Assembly: GCA_051010055.1 (NCBI GenBank)
Contig: JBPCVY010000215.1
Location: forward strand, 1-8,663
Length of the DNA stretch: 8,663 bases
Origin: CAJQND01 sp051010055
GTDB lineage: Bacteria > Pseudomonadota > Alphaproteobacteria > Rhizobiales > CAJQND01
Reading direction: 5' to 3'
Below, one piece after another: positions 1-6,603 of the stretch (positions within the stretch are counted from its first letter, which is position 1; each line of letters opens with the position of its first letter). The position numbers were made by a program, and so were the translations under genes. The notes under the pieces are model-generated. The model was given only the letters and a program-made list of their open reading frames with translations, did not search any database and was not told where the DNA came from.

Positions 1-538
1 GCAGGCTGCCACCCATATCCGAGCCATGGGCAACCCACGCGGTTCCCGTGGCCAACGCCACTGCTGCACCGCCTGATGAACCTGCAGCCGAGCGCGATGT
101 GTTCCAAGGATTGAGGGTTTTGCCGAATACTTCGTTGAACGTGTTGGCACCGGCGCCGAATTCAGGCGTGTTCGACTTGGCGTAAACAATGCCCCCTTCT
201 GCCTCCAGATGCTCCACCAGGATATCGGACTTTTCAGGCACATTGTTCGAAAAAATCGGCGAGCCATGGGTAGAGCGCACACCGGAAACATCCGCCAAAT
301 CCTTTATTGGCACCGGCAAACCGTACAGCATTCCGCGCTCGGCGAAAGGTTTCGCCAAAAGTTCGTCTGCGGCTTTGCGCGCGCGCTCGAAGCAAAGTGT
401 TGGCAAGGCGTTCACCTTCCCATCCACTTCCGTAATGCGTGTTTCCAGCGCATCAAGTAATTCGCGGGGCGAAACTTCGCCCTTTCTAAGCAGAGTAACA
501 ATGCCAACCGCGCTTTGCTTAATCAATTCGTCGCTCAT
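1..538 (-). CDS. Amidase-signature family hydrolase, N-terminal part (3' end beyond window)
   Basis: Seen: 179 codons read from ATG at 538 to the window edge without a stop. The three amidase-signature catalytic residues are visible: Lys79 in PVPIKD, the cis-Ser at 154 in AAGSSGGAA, and the nucleophile Ser178 in DMGGSL; the 24-residue spacing between the two serines is that of the family. Family knowledge: such enzymes hydrolyse carboxamides through a Ser-cisSer-Lys triad, are usually about 450-500 residues long and cytosolic; no signal peptide is visible. The GSDMGGSL form and the NTPEFGAGANTFNEVFG stretch resemble stand-alone amidases (6-aminohexanoate-cyclic-dimer hydrolase-like) rather than GatA, but the substrate cannot be named. 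Start choice: ATG at 538 has only a distant Shine-Dalgarno; an in-frame GTG at 544 lies 7 bases after AGGGA (complement of 552-556) and is a real alternative. It is divergent from the transaminase at 662, so a linked role in amide/amine catabolism is possible but inferred. Confidence 0.92.
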   Translation of the reverse strand, partial: MSDELIKQSAVGIVTLLRKGEVSPRELLDALETRITEVDGKVNALPTLCFERARKAADELLAKPFAERGMLYGLPVPIKDLADVSGVRSTHGSPIFSNNVPEKSDILVEHLEAEGGIVYAKSNTPEFGAGANTFNEVFGKTLNPWNTSRSAAGSSGGAAVALATGTAWVAHGSDMGGSL

Positions 539-661
539 GGCCACAGAACCGTCCCTATTGAAAGAACAATAGATTATCGGACTTGCCTTGGGCTTCAAGC
601 CTCGTCTATCACTCTTTGTAAGTAAAATTCGGTTCCACCCAAATCCTTTGAGGAAACGACC
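539..661. promoter_or_regulatory. Divergent promoter region between amidase and transaminase genes
   Basis: This 123-base gap must carry the start signals of two divergent genes. On the plus strand CTTGCC (582-587) and CTATCA (606-611), 18 bases apart, resemble the alphaproteobacterial housekeeping pattern CTTGAC-N17-CTATAT. A perfect dyad, GGCTT-C-AAGCC (591-601), lies in the spacer, where a bound regulator could block polymerase. TAAAAT at 623-628 is another possible -10 but lacks a good -35. The Shine-Dalgarno TGAGGA (649-654) serves the transaminase start at 662. Promoter boxes are guesses by eye; the dyad is directly visible. Confidence 0.35.
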
Positions 662-2050
662 ATGGCAGCACTGTCAAATATGGCTGTTCGCGACATCGAA
701 ACAGTCATTCATCCTTACACCAATCTTGCCGCTCACCGGGAGACCGGACCACTCATTCTTGAAGAGGGCAAGGGCATTTATGTGCGCGACGAGCGCGGCA
801 AAGAGTATATCGAAGGCTTGGCAGGGCTGTGGTGCACATCGCTTGGCTATGGCAATGAAGAACTTATCGAGGCCATAACCGCGCAATTGCGCCGGCTTTC
901 CTACACCCATGTGTTCGGCGGCAAATCCAACGACATGGCCATTGAGCTTTCTGAAAAGCTGAAAGAGCTGGTGCCGTGCGATGCATCTAAAATGCTTTTC
1001 TGCTCATCCGGTTCTGAATCCAACGACATGCAGTCAAAGCTCACATGGTACTACAACAATGCCCGCGGCAAGCCGGAAAAGAAAAAGCTCATCTCCCGGG
1101 TGAAAGGTTATCACGGGGTGACCGTGGCATCTGGTTCGCTGACCGGACTGCCGCCAGTGCATATGGACTTTGACTTGCCCATCAAAAATGTGGTGCACAC
1201 CTCATGCCCGCATTATTACCGGTTCGGCCAGGATGGTGAATCAGAAGAAGAATTCACTGACCGTTTGGTGGCTGAGGCTGAACAGCTCATCCAGGACGAA
1301 GGCCCTGAAACGGTTGCGGCGTTCTTCGCCGAGCCGATTATGGGCGCGGGCGGTGTCATTCTTCCGCCAAAGGGCTACTTCCCGAAATTGCAGGCCATGC
1401 TTGAGGCCTATGACGTGCGCTTCATTGCCGATGAAGTGATTTGCGGTTTTGGCCGCACCGGCAAATGGTTTGGCTCGCAAAGCCTTGATATCAAACCCAC
1501 TTCCGTTTCCATGGCAAAGGCCATCACTTCAGCCTACTTCCCGCTTGGTGCAATTTCCATTGAGGAAGACCTCTACCAGGCAATGCTGGATGAGAGCCGT
1601 AAAATCGGCACATTCGGCCACGGTTACACCTACACCGCGCACCCGGTGGCGACAGCTGCGGCATTGAAAACCATCGAAATTTATGAGCGTGAAAACATTG
1701 TCGGCCACGCCGCCAACATGACGCCAACATTCCAGGGCCGCCTGAACGCCCTTGCGGACCATTCGCTGGTCGGGGAGGTGCGTGGTATGGGGCTTATCGG
1801 CGCGGTTGAGATTGTTGCCGACAAGACCACCAAACGCAGTTTCGCTCCTTCACAGGGTGTTGGCCCGAAAGCCGTAGACTTCGCGCTCGACCATGGCCTT
1901 GTAAACCGTGCGGTAGGCGGTGATTCCGTTGCGCTCTGCCCGCCGCTCATTATCACCGAGGCAGAAATAAACGAAATGTTCGACCGCTTTGAAAAGGCGT
2001 TGGACGACACCGAAGCCTGGGTTTCTAAAGAGAACCTGCGCGCTGCTTGA
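662..2050 (+). CDS. Class III PLP-dependent aminotransferase (omega-amino acid/amine:pyruvate type)
   Basis: 462 residues, the usual length for this family, with a good Shine-Dalgarno (TGAGGA, 649-654) before ATG 662. Visible fold-type I landmarks: GLWCTSLGYG (56-65), the phosphate-binding SGSESND (116-122), GYHG (149-152), the DEVICGFGRTG block with Asp257 that binds the pyridine nitrogen, the Schiff-base Lys286 in SMAKA, GYTYTAHP (321-328) with Thr323 expected to reach the other subunit's PLP phosphate, and Arg416 in VNRAVGG, at the place of the mobile carboxylate-binding arginine of omega-transaminases. Known for the family: transfer of an amino group from an omega-amino acid, diamine or amine to pyruvate or another keto acid, as a cytosolic dimer. 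GLWC, the RTGKWFG region and Arg416 place it near the Chromobacterium-type omega-transaminases, taurine:pyruvate and GABA:pyruvate enzymes; the actual amine is not determinable here. It is probably monocistronic: an intrinsic terminator begins 34 bases after the stop, and the facing gene's stop is 2 bases away. Confidence 0.95.
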   Translation: MAALSNMAVRDIETVIHPYTNLAAHRETGPLILEEGKGIYVRDERGKEYIEGLAGLWCTSLGYGNEELIEAITAQLRRLSYTHVFGGKSNDMAIELSEKLKELVPCDASKMLFCSSGSESNDMQSKLTWYYNNARGKPEKKKLISRVKGYHGVTVASGSLTGLPPVHMDFDLPIKNVVHTSCPHYYRFGQDGESEEEFTDRLVAEAEQLIQDEGPETVAAFFAEPIMGAGGVILPPKGYFPKLQAMLEAYDVRFIADEVICGFGRTGKWFGSQSLDIKPTSVSMAKAITSAYFPLGAISIEEDLYQAMLDESRKIGTFGHGYTYTAHPVATAAALKTIEIYERENIVGHAANMTPTFQGRLNALADHSLVGEVRGMGLIGAVEIVADKTTKRSFAPSQGVGPKAVDFALDHGLVNRAVGGDSVALCPPLIITEAEINEMFDRFEKALDDTEAWVSKENLRAA

Positions 2051-2052
2051 GA

Positions 2053-3027
2053 TCAGTTCAAAATCAATAGCGAATTATCGGAAAGCCCTGCCGCAATGGC
2101 AGGGCTTTTTTCTTGCGATCTGAACGACACAATTTCTGTCATGACTTTGCCGCCGAGTGCGATTTGCCAATCAACCCGCACGGTTTTTCCGCGCAATGAA
2201 ACACCTAAAAGTGTTTTCCGGTCAGCGCCAGGCAAAACCAGCACCGGATTTGAACCACCGGCAAATTCGCTTATGTCTTGAATCCGCGAACCTATGAAAT
2301 GGTTCGAGAAACCATATTTCTCCGCCTGAAGTTTCAGCTTGCCGCCGCGCAACTCCCAGAATTGAAGGGTGCCGCCGATGTGCGGAGTGACAACAATGGC
2401 AACCTCCTTGCGGCCATCGCCATCAAAATCGGCAATTCCCGCTGGGTTCAGCCAGCGATTCGACGTGCCGATAAACGGGGTGCGGGAAAAGAGAGAAAGT
2501 TTTCCATTGCGCACACCAAAAACCGACAGCGCTGCACCGAAGTCAGCATGCGAGTTGACGGCGATAATTTCGCTTGCACCATCCCCATCTAAATCGGCAA
2601 TGCGCGCGAACCGGTCTTCGAAAACCTCGCTTTTGGGGAGCACATACTCCAGAAACTTTCCCTTTGCGGTTTTGACCGCCAGCCCGCCAGCCTCAATGCC
2701 ATCCCCCAGAACTGCATGCCCATAGCGCCGAGTAGGCCCTGTAAGCCATGCTTTGCGAATATCGGAGGAACCACGCACGAGGACACCGTCTGGCAATCCT
2801 CCTGCCGGTACTTTTTCTTGCAACTGTTTCGGTGGTTTTGCGCTTTTGCCCTTTGCTGTGAAACCTGCAATGCGGCCATTCTTGAGCCTCACGCCCAGCG
2901 ATTTGCCGTCGGTCCAGATTGAAACCGGTGCTGCGGGCAATTGCACAACCACCTGCTTCGGTTCTGCCTGAACGTCGGCGGCTAAAAGTGCCAAAGCAAG
3001 GAACGCCACCCCAGCCCAGACCCGCAT
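2053..3027 (-). CDS. Exported FG-GAP/VCBS-repeat protein
   Basis: 324 residues. The N-terminus is a classic signal peptide: short basic start (MR), a hydrophobic core (AFLALALLA, 8-16) and a probable cleavage after VQA (19-21), so the mature protein should be periplasmic or secreted. Two calcium-binding FG-GAP/VCBS loops are clear: ADLDGDGASE (144-153; Asp145, 147, 149) and ADFDGDGRKE (199-208; Asp200, 202, 204), each followed by a hydrophobic strand. More degenerate repeats probably fill the rest of a beta-propeller. No enzyme motif, transmembrane anchor or lipobox was seen. It is last in a four-gene operon: its ATG overlaps the upstream stop by one base (TGATG), yet a strong Shine-Dalgarno GGAGG (complement of 3038-3042) lies 10 bases upstream inside the preceding gene, so it can load ribosomes itself. 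Its 3' end contains the terminator of the opposing transaminase gene. Function unknown; a sensor, adhesion or envelope role is only a guess from the fold. Confidence 0.88.
   Translation of the reverse strand: MRVWAGVAFLALALLAADVQAEPKQVVVQLPAAPVSIWTDGKSLGVRLKNGRIAGFTAKGKSAKPPKQLQEKVPAGGLPDGVLVRGSSDIRKAWLTGPTRRYGHAVLGDGIEAGGLAVKTAKGKFLEYVLPKSEVFEDRFARIADLDGDGASEIIAVNSHADFGAALSVFGVRNGKLSLFSRTPFIGTSNRWLNPAGIADFDGDGRKEVAIVVTPHIGGTLQFWELRGGKLKLQAEKYGFSNHFIGSRIQDISEFAGGSNPVLVLPGADRKTLLGVSLRGKTVRVDWQIALGGKVMTEIVSFRSQEKSPAIAAGLSDNSLLILN
2085..2111 (+). terminator. Intrinsic terminator of the transaminase gene, nested in the convergent CDS
   Basis: A perfect 8-base-pair GC-rich stem, GCCCTGCC (2085-2092) and GGCAGGGC (2098-2105), encloses a 5-base loop and is followed at once by six T (2106-2111). 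AAA at 2082-2084 can extend the stem into the T tract. It begins 34 bases after the transaminase stop. The whole element lies inside the last 20 codons of the minus-strand FG-GAP gene. Read on the minus strand, the hairpin is followed by TTTCCG, a poor U tract, so it should mainly work in the plus direction. Confidence 0.88.
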
Positions 3028-4178
3028 CAGGACAAAACCTCCAGGGCTTGATCGATATCGGCAATCAAATCATCCACATGCTCAATGCCCACCGACAAAC
3101 GAATAAGGTTTTCTGCCACCAGTGAGTGCGGCCCTTCTACTGTTTTTCGGTGCTCAGCGAGGCTCTCAACACCGCCCAGCGAGGTGGCCGGAATGAACAG
3201 TTTCAGCGCGGCCGTAACCTTCTTTGCGTCTTCCTCGTCGCCCTTCACAAGGATAGACATCATGCCGCCGAAACCTCCCTGCATCTGGTGTTTGGAGATT
3301 TCGTAGCCCGGATGGCTTTCAAGGCCCGGATAAAGCACCGCATCCAGTTTCGGATGGTTCTCAAAATGGCGCGCAATAGCCATGGCGTTGCGGCTGGATG
3401 CATCAAATCGGACAAATAACGTGCGCAGCCCGCGCAATAAAAGCCAAGCTTCAAACGGCCCGATAATAGAGCCGAGATACTTGCGGTTATGCCAAATTTC
3501 ATCCCAAAGCGGTGTCTTATCAGCAGCTACCAGCACCCCTGCAGTAACATCGGAATGGCCGTTGAGATATTTGGTCGCTGAATGAAATGTGAAATCTGCT
3601 CCGAACTCCAACGGGCGGGTTAAAACTGGCGTTGCCACAGTTGCATCGACACCAAGAACAGCACCTGCTGCATGGGCTGCATCCGCAGCCGCTTTAATGT
3701 CGATAACATCCCAAGTCGGGTTCACCGGGGTTTCAATCCAAACAACCGCTGTCTTGCCCGGAACAATTGCCTCTTCCAGCGCTCCATCGCGGGTCTGGTC
3801 GAACAATGTGAGCCCGATTTTGCGTTTTTCCGAGATGATCCGCAGCCAGTCGAGCCCGCCGTGATACATGATTTGCGGCGCGACGATGTGGGCGCCCGTC
3901 GGCACCGTTTCAAACAGGGCGGCAAAACCTGCAAGGCCGGATGAGAACAAAAGCGCATCCTTCCCGCCATCGAGCCTGGCGAGCACCTCTTCCACCTGCG
4001 CCACCGTCGGGCTTGAATAACGGCTATAGGAGTAGCTGCCGGGAAGCTCATAGTTCTCATCGCGGGCAAATGTCGTAGCCTGATGAAGGGGCGGCACCAC
4101 CGCACCCGTTGCCTCATCAATCGCATGGAGCGCCTGGGCAACCAGCGACCGCGGTGAAAGTTCGCCGCTGCCTGCCAT
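3027..4178 (-). CDS. Trans-sulfuration family PLP enzyme (cystathionine beta-lyase / Cys-Met metabolism)
   Basis: 383 residues, standard for the Cys/Met metabolism PLP family. Seen in order: the neighbour-subunit phosphate motif YSRYSSPT (51-58; Tyr51, Arg53), SSGLAG (79-84), Tyr105 in MYHGG, which stacks on PLP, ETPVNPT (149-155), Asp178 in VDAT, the PLP-binding Lys203 in SATKYLNGHSDVTAG, SLGGVESL (333-340), and Arg360 in LIRLSVGIE for the substrate carboxylate. Known members cleave or form cystathionine or degrade methionine; cystathionine beta-lyase, gamma-synthase, gamma-lyase and methionine gamma-lyase share these residues, so the reaction is left open. Beta-lyase is the commonest annotation for this form. 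It is cytosolic, normally a tetramer. The ATG overlaps the stop of the upstream SDR gene by one base (TAATG) with no strong Shine-Dalgarno, suggesting translational coupling. Sharing an operon with pdxH, which supplies its cofactor, fits a PLP enzyme. Confidence 0.93.
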   Translation of the reverse strand: MAGSGELSPRSLVAQALHAIDEATGAVVPPLHQATTFARDENYELPGSYSYSRYSSPTVAQVEEVLARLDGGKDALLFSSGLAGFAALFETVPTGAHIVAPQIMYHGGLDWLRIISEKRKIGLTLFDQTRDGALEEAIVPGKTAVVWIETPVNPTWDVIDIKAAADAAHAAGAVLGVDATVATPVLTRPLEFGADFTFHSATKYLNGHSDVTAGVLVAADKTPLWDEIWHNRKYLGSIIGPFEAWLLLRGLRTLFVRFDASSRNAMAIARHFENHPKLDAVLYPGLESHPGYEISKHQMQGGFGGMMSILVKGDEEDAKKVTAALKLFIPATSLGGVESLAEHRKTVEGPHSLVAENLIRLSVGIEHVDDLIADIDQALEVLS

Positions 4179-4933
4179 TAAACGTGCTGCCCGCCGTTAA
4201 TATGTAACTCGGCTCCGGTAATGTAGCTCGACTGTTCAGTGCACAGGAAATAGATGGCTTTGGCCACTTCTTCTGGCTGGCCGAGCCGGCGCAACGGAAT
4301 ATCCTCAATGAGTTTTTCAGTACCCGGAGACAGAATCGATGTTTCAATTTCGCCCGGTGAAATGGCGTTCACCCTGATGCCTTCCGGCCCAAGGTCGGCG
4401 GCCAACTCGCGGGTGAGCGACATCAGTGCGGCTTTCGATGTGGCATATGCGGCACCAGCAAACGGATGAACCCTGGAGCCGACAATGGAGGAGACATTGA
4501 CGATGGAACCTTTCGACTTGCGCAACTCCTCGCGGAACCCTTGCGCCAGCATGACCGGAGCAAGGAAATTCACCTGAAAAACCTTCTTCCAGTCTTCAAT
4601 ATCCATATCGATGCCATTAAGGCGCGCACCATCGGCTGCTTTCGGCGAAACGGCGGCATTGTTCACCATGGCGTCGAGCCGGCTGTTCTGGTCCTTCAGC
4701 CGTTCACGCATTTCCGCAATACCGGCCCGAATGTTCTCTGGGTCGGCCAAGTCGATTTGCATGTGGTCTTCCGGGCCTGCCTCCCACGGGCAGTTTTCCG
4801 GGAAGGCGTGGCGCGAGCAGGTGATAACCCTCCAGCCCGCAGATGAGAATCTCTTGACGGTGGCATGGCCGATGCCCCGGCTGGCTCCGGTCAGCACAAG
4901 AGTGCGGCGTTCGTCGTTGGAGGGGCTGGTCAT
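4178..4933 (-). CDS. Short-chain dehydrogenase/reductase (SDR) family oxidoreductase
   Basis: 251 residues, a typical classical SDR. Seen: the Rossmann dinucleotide motif TGASRGIG (15-22), Asp61 in the IDLADPE segment that contacts the adenine, NNAA (91-94), structural Asn122, the catalytic set Ser149 (VSSIVG), Tyr163 and Lys167 (YATSK), and the nicotinamide-side ISPG (191-194). Ser39-Cys-Ser-Arg41 after the second strand, with no acidic residue at its end, leans towards NADP(H), an inference. The C-terminus GAELHINGGQHV matches FabG-like SDRs. Substrate unknown; it could reduce a keto group or oxidise a secondary alcohol. It lies 3 bases after the pdxH stop and overlaps the PLP enzyme start by one base, so the three are surely co-transcribed, but no shared pathway is obvious. 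The Shine-Dalgarno (AAGGA) is about 14 bases upstream of the ATG, rather far, consistent with coupling to pdxH translation. Confidence 0.93.
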   Translation of the reverse strand: MTSPSNDERRTLVLTGASRGIGHATVKRFSSAGWRVITCSRHAFPENCPWEAGPEDHMQIDLADPENIRAGIAEMRERLKDQNSRLDAMVNNAAVSPKAADGARLNGIDMDIEDWKKVFQVNFLAPVMLAQGFREELRKSKGSIVNVSSIVGSRVHPFAGAAYATSKAALMSLTRELAADLGPEGIRVNAISPGEIETSILSPGTEKLIEDIPLRRLGQPEEVAKAIYFLCTEQSSYITGAELHINGGQHV

Positions 4934-4936
4934 GGT

Positions 4937-5572
4937 CTACGGATACATCCTTGTTTTGGACCAGGGCCCGTCAAGCGCATCGCGCCTGAAGGCGATGCGG
5001 TCATGCAGGCGGAAGGCCCCATTTTTCCAAAATTCTATGTAAAGAGGCGCAATACGGAACCCGGACCAATAGGCCGGGCGCGGAATGTCGCCTATCGCAT
5101 GTTTGGTTGCATACTTGGCCACCGCTTTTTCAAGGGCAAACCGGCTTTCAAGAGGGCGCGATTGCTGCGACGCCCAAGCTCCGATGCGGCTCTGGCGGGC
5201 TCGTGTAGCGAAATATTCATCCGCCTCAGCATCGGTAACCGGGCTCACCGGTCCGCGCACTCTGATCTGGCGGCGAAGACTCTTCCAATGCAGGCAAAAC
5301 GCAGCAACCGGATTAACTGCAAGTTCGCCCCCCTTCTGGCTTTCCAGATTGGTGAAAAATGTGAACCCGCGCTCGTCGAACCCTTTGAGCAGCACCATCC
5401 GCACATCCGGCATACCGTCAGCATCGACGGTTGCCAGCGACATGGCGGTGGCATCGTTTGGCTCTGAATTCTCAGCCTCGCTGAGCCAATCAGCGAACAG
5501 AACAAACGGATCGTCGCGGGTCGTAAAATCGCCCTCTTCCGCCGTTTGTCCTTTGTCTACGATCTCGTTCAT
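4937..5572 (-). CDS. pdxH: Pyridoxamine 5'-phosphate oxidase
   Basis: Oxidises pyridoxamine or pyridoxine 5'-phosphate to pyridoxal 5'-phosphate with FMN and O2, the last de novo step and part of PLP salvage. Starting at ATG 5572 gives 211 residues, close to the family norm (E. coli 218). Residues matching the E. coli substrate site appear at one constant offset of 9: Lys63, Tyr120, Arg124, Ser128, Arg188 and His190 (E. coli Lys72, Tyr129, Arg133, Ser137, Arg197, His199). FMN-contact stretches RMVLLKG (58-64), FFTNLESQKG (72-81), WKSLRRQIRVRG (96-107) and SRIGAWASQQS (128-138) are intact, as is the C-terminal WSKTRMYP. In-frame ATGs at 5581 and 5671 also exist; the 33 extra residues from 5671 are arginine-rich and unlike known PdxH N-termini, and the start resembles Rhizobiales PdxH as recalled, so 5572 is preferred. 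First gene of the four-gene minus-strand operon. Confidence 0.95.
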   Translation of the reverse strand: MNEIVDKGQTAEEGDFTTRDDPFVLFADWLSEAENSEPNDATAMSLATVDADGMPDVRMVLLKGFDERGFTFFTNLESQKGGELAVNPVAAFCLHWKSLRRQIRVRGPVSPVTDAEADEYFATRARQSRIGAWASQQSRPLESRFALEKAVAKYATKHAIGDIPRPAYWSGFRIAPLYIEFWKNGAFRLHDRIAFRRDALDGPWSKTRMYP

Positions 5573-5788
5573 TGGTTCCATTTCCAGTGCGTCCCGGAAT
5601 GAATACGCTGCCAAAAGTTTCCGGGCAACCGAATTCGATACCGCCCGAATGCGCAACCATTTCCGTAACATTATGAAACAATTCTCAAATTACATCATAA
5701 TACCGCGTTTTTGATAGAACGACTCGATGGTTTGTGTAGGATGCGGGCCATTCTCGGCTGGGGACTCCGATTATAGAGAGGTGGTGAA
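5573..5788. promoter_or_regulatory. Divergent intergenic region pdxH / fabI
   Basis: 216 bases between the chosen pdxH start and fabI. The part from about 5663 to 5712 is clearly more AT-rich than its surroundings, as expected for promoter DNA. TTGATA at 5711-5716 is a possible plus-strand -35, but no convincing -10 lies 16-18 bases after it (TAGGAT at 5737-5742 is 20 away). On the minus strand TATTAT (complement of 5697-5702) is a possible -10 for pdxH, without a clear -35. The fabI Shine-Dalgarno is the AGAGAGG run at 5775-5781, 7 bases before the start at 5789. If pdxH starts at 5671, the gap shrinks to 117 bases. Confidence 0.4.
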
Positions 5789-6601
5789 ATGAGCGTACCC
5801 GGACCACTGATGGCCGGAAAGCGGGGGTTGATTATGGGTGTTGCCAATAATCGCTCTATTGCTTGGGGAATAGCAGAAAGTTGCGCGCGGCATGGCGCCG
5901 AATTGGCATTTACGTTTCAGGGTGAAGCGCTTGAAAAGCGGGTACGCCCGCTTGCAGAACAAGTCGGCGCGACCCACGTTTTGCCATGTGATGTTACAGA
6001 TGAAGGTTCTATCGACGCCACTTTCGATGCGCTGAAGGAAGCTTGGGGCAGCATTGATTTTCTGGTTCATGCGGTGGCATTTTCCGATAAAGACGAGCTG
6101 ACGGGACGGTATGTGGATACGTCCATGGAAAACTTTCAGCAGACCATGAACATTTCCTGCTATTCGTTCACCGCCGTTGCCCAGCGCGCTGAAAAGCTAA
6201 TGAACTATGGCGGCTCGCTGCTTACCCTCACGTACTATGGCGCTGAAAAGGTTATGCCCCATTACAATGTGATGGGTGTTGCCAAGGCCGCTCTTGAGGC
6301 ATCGGTGCGATATCTTGCCGAAGATCTCGGCAAGCAGAACATCCGCGTAAATGCTGTTTCCGCCGGCCCAATCAAGACCCTTGCCGCATCTGGCATTGGT
6401 GATTTCCGCTACATTTTGAAGTGGAACGAATATAACTCTCCGCTGCGGCGCACTGTCGGCACTGACGAAGTGGGCGATGCGGCCCTTTATCTTCTGTCCG
6501 ATCTCAGCCGGGGCGTAACCGGCGAAGTGCACCATGTTGATGCCGGCTACCATCTTGTTGGCATGAAAGCGGTGGATGCGCCGGACATTTCCGTCGTCTG
6601 A
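5789..6601 (+). CDS. fabI: Enoyl-[acyl-carrier-protein] reductase (NADH), FabI type
   Basis: Reduces trans-2-enoyl-ACP in the last step of each fatty acid elongation cycle; cytosolic tetramer. 270 residues, slightly longer than E. coli FabI (262). Seen: the atypical SDR cofactor motif GVANNRSIAWG (17-27), CDVTD (67-71), the FabI active site with Tyr149 (TYYG), catalytic Tyr159 (PHYNVMG) and Lys166, which correspond to E. coli Tyr146, Tyr156 and Lys163, then SAGPIKTLAASGI (191-203) around the substrate loop and GEVHHVDAGYH near the end. In the HAVAF segment Ala97 falls where E. coli has Gly93, a position linked to triclosan and diazaborine resistance (see findings). The start has a good purine-rich Shine-Dalgarno. 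The following gene starts 2 or 5 bases after the stop, so fabI leads an operon with it and probably aroC. Confidence 0.97.
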   Translation: MSVPGPLMAGKRGLIMGVANNRSIAWGIAESCARHGAELAFTFQGEALEKRVRPLAEQVGATHVLPCDVTDEGSIDATFDALKEAWGSIDFLVHAVAFSDKDELTGRYVDTSMENFQQTMNISCYSFTAVAQRAEKLMNYGGSLLTLTYYGAEKVMPHYNVMGVAKAALEASVRYLAEDLGKQNIRVNAVSAGPIKTLAASGIGDFRYILKWNEYNSPLRRTVGTDEVGDAALYLLSDLSRGVTGEVHHVDAGYHLVGMKAVDAPDISVV

Positions 6602-6603
6602 GC

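Noticed and set aside
189..572. Plus-strand open frame opposite the amidase
   Set aside because: The minus strand encodes an intact amidase with the catalytic Lys and Ser residues; the plus frame is Ser-rich and featureless.
2085..2105. Bidirectional terminator serving the minus-strand operon too
   Set aside because: On the minus strand the hairpin lies before the stop codon and is followed by TTTCCG, not a U tract, so it would cut the FG-GAP message short if active.
4865..5714. Two overlapping plus-strand open frames (about 200 codons each) opposite pdxH
   Set aside because: Both lie over pdxH, whose catalytic residues are all identified; translations are Ser/Arg-rich and match nothing recognised.
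5711..5742. TTGATA ... TAGGAT as the fabI promoter
   Set aside because: The 20-base spacing is outside the usual range and no better -10 is present, so it is not called as a defined promoter.
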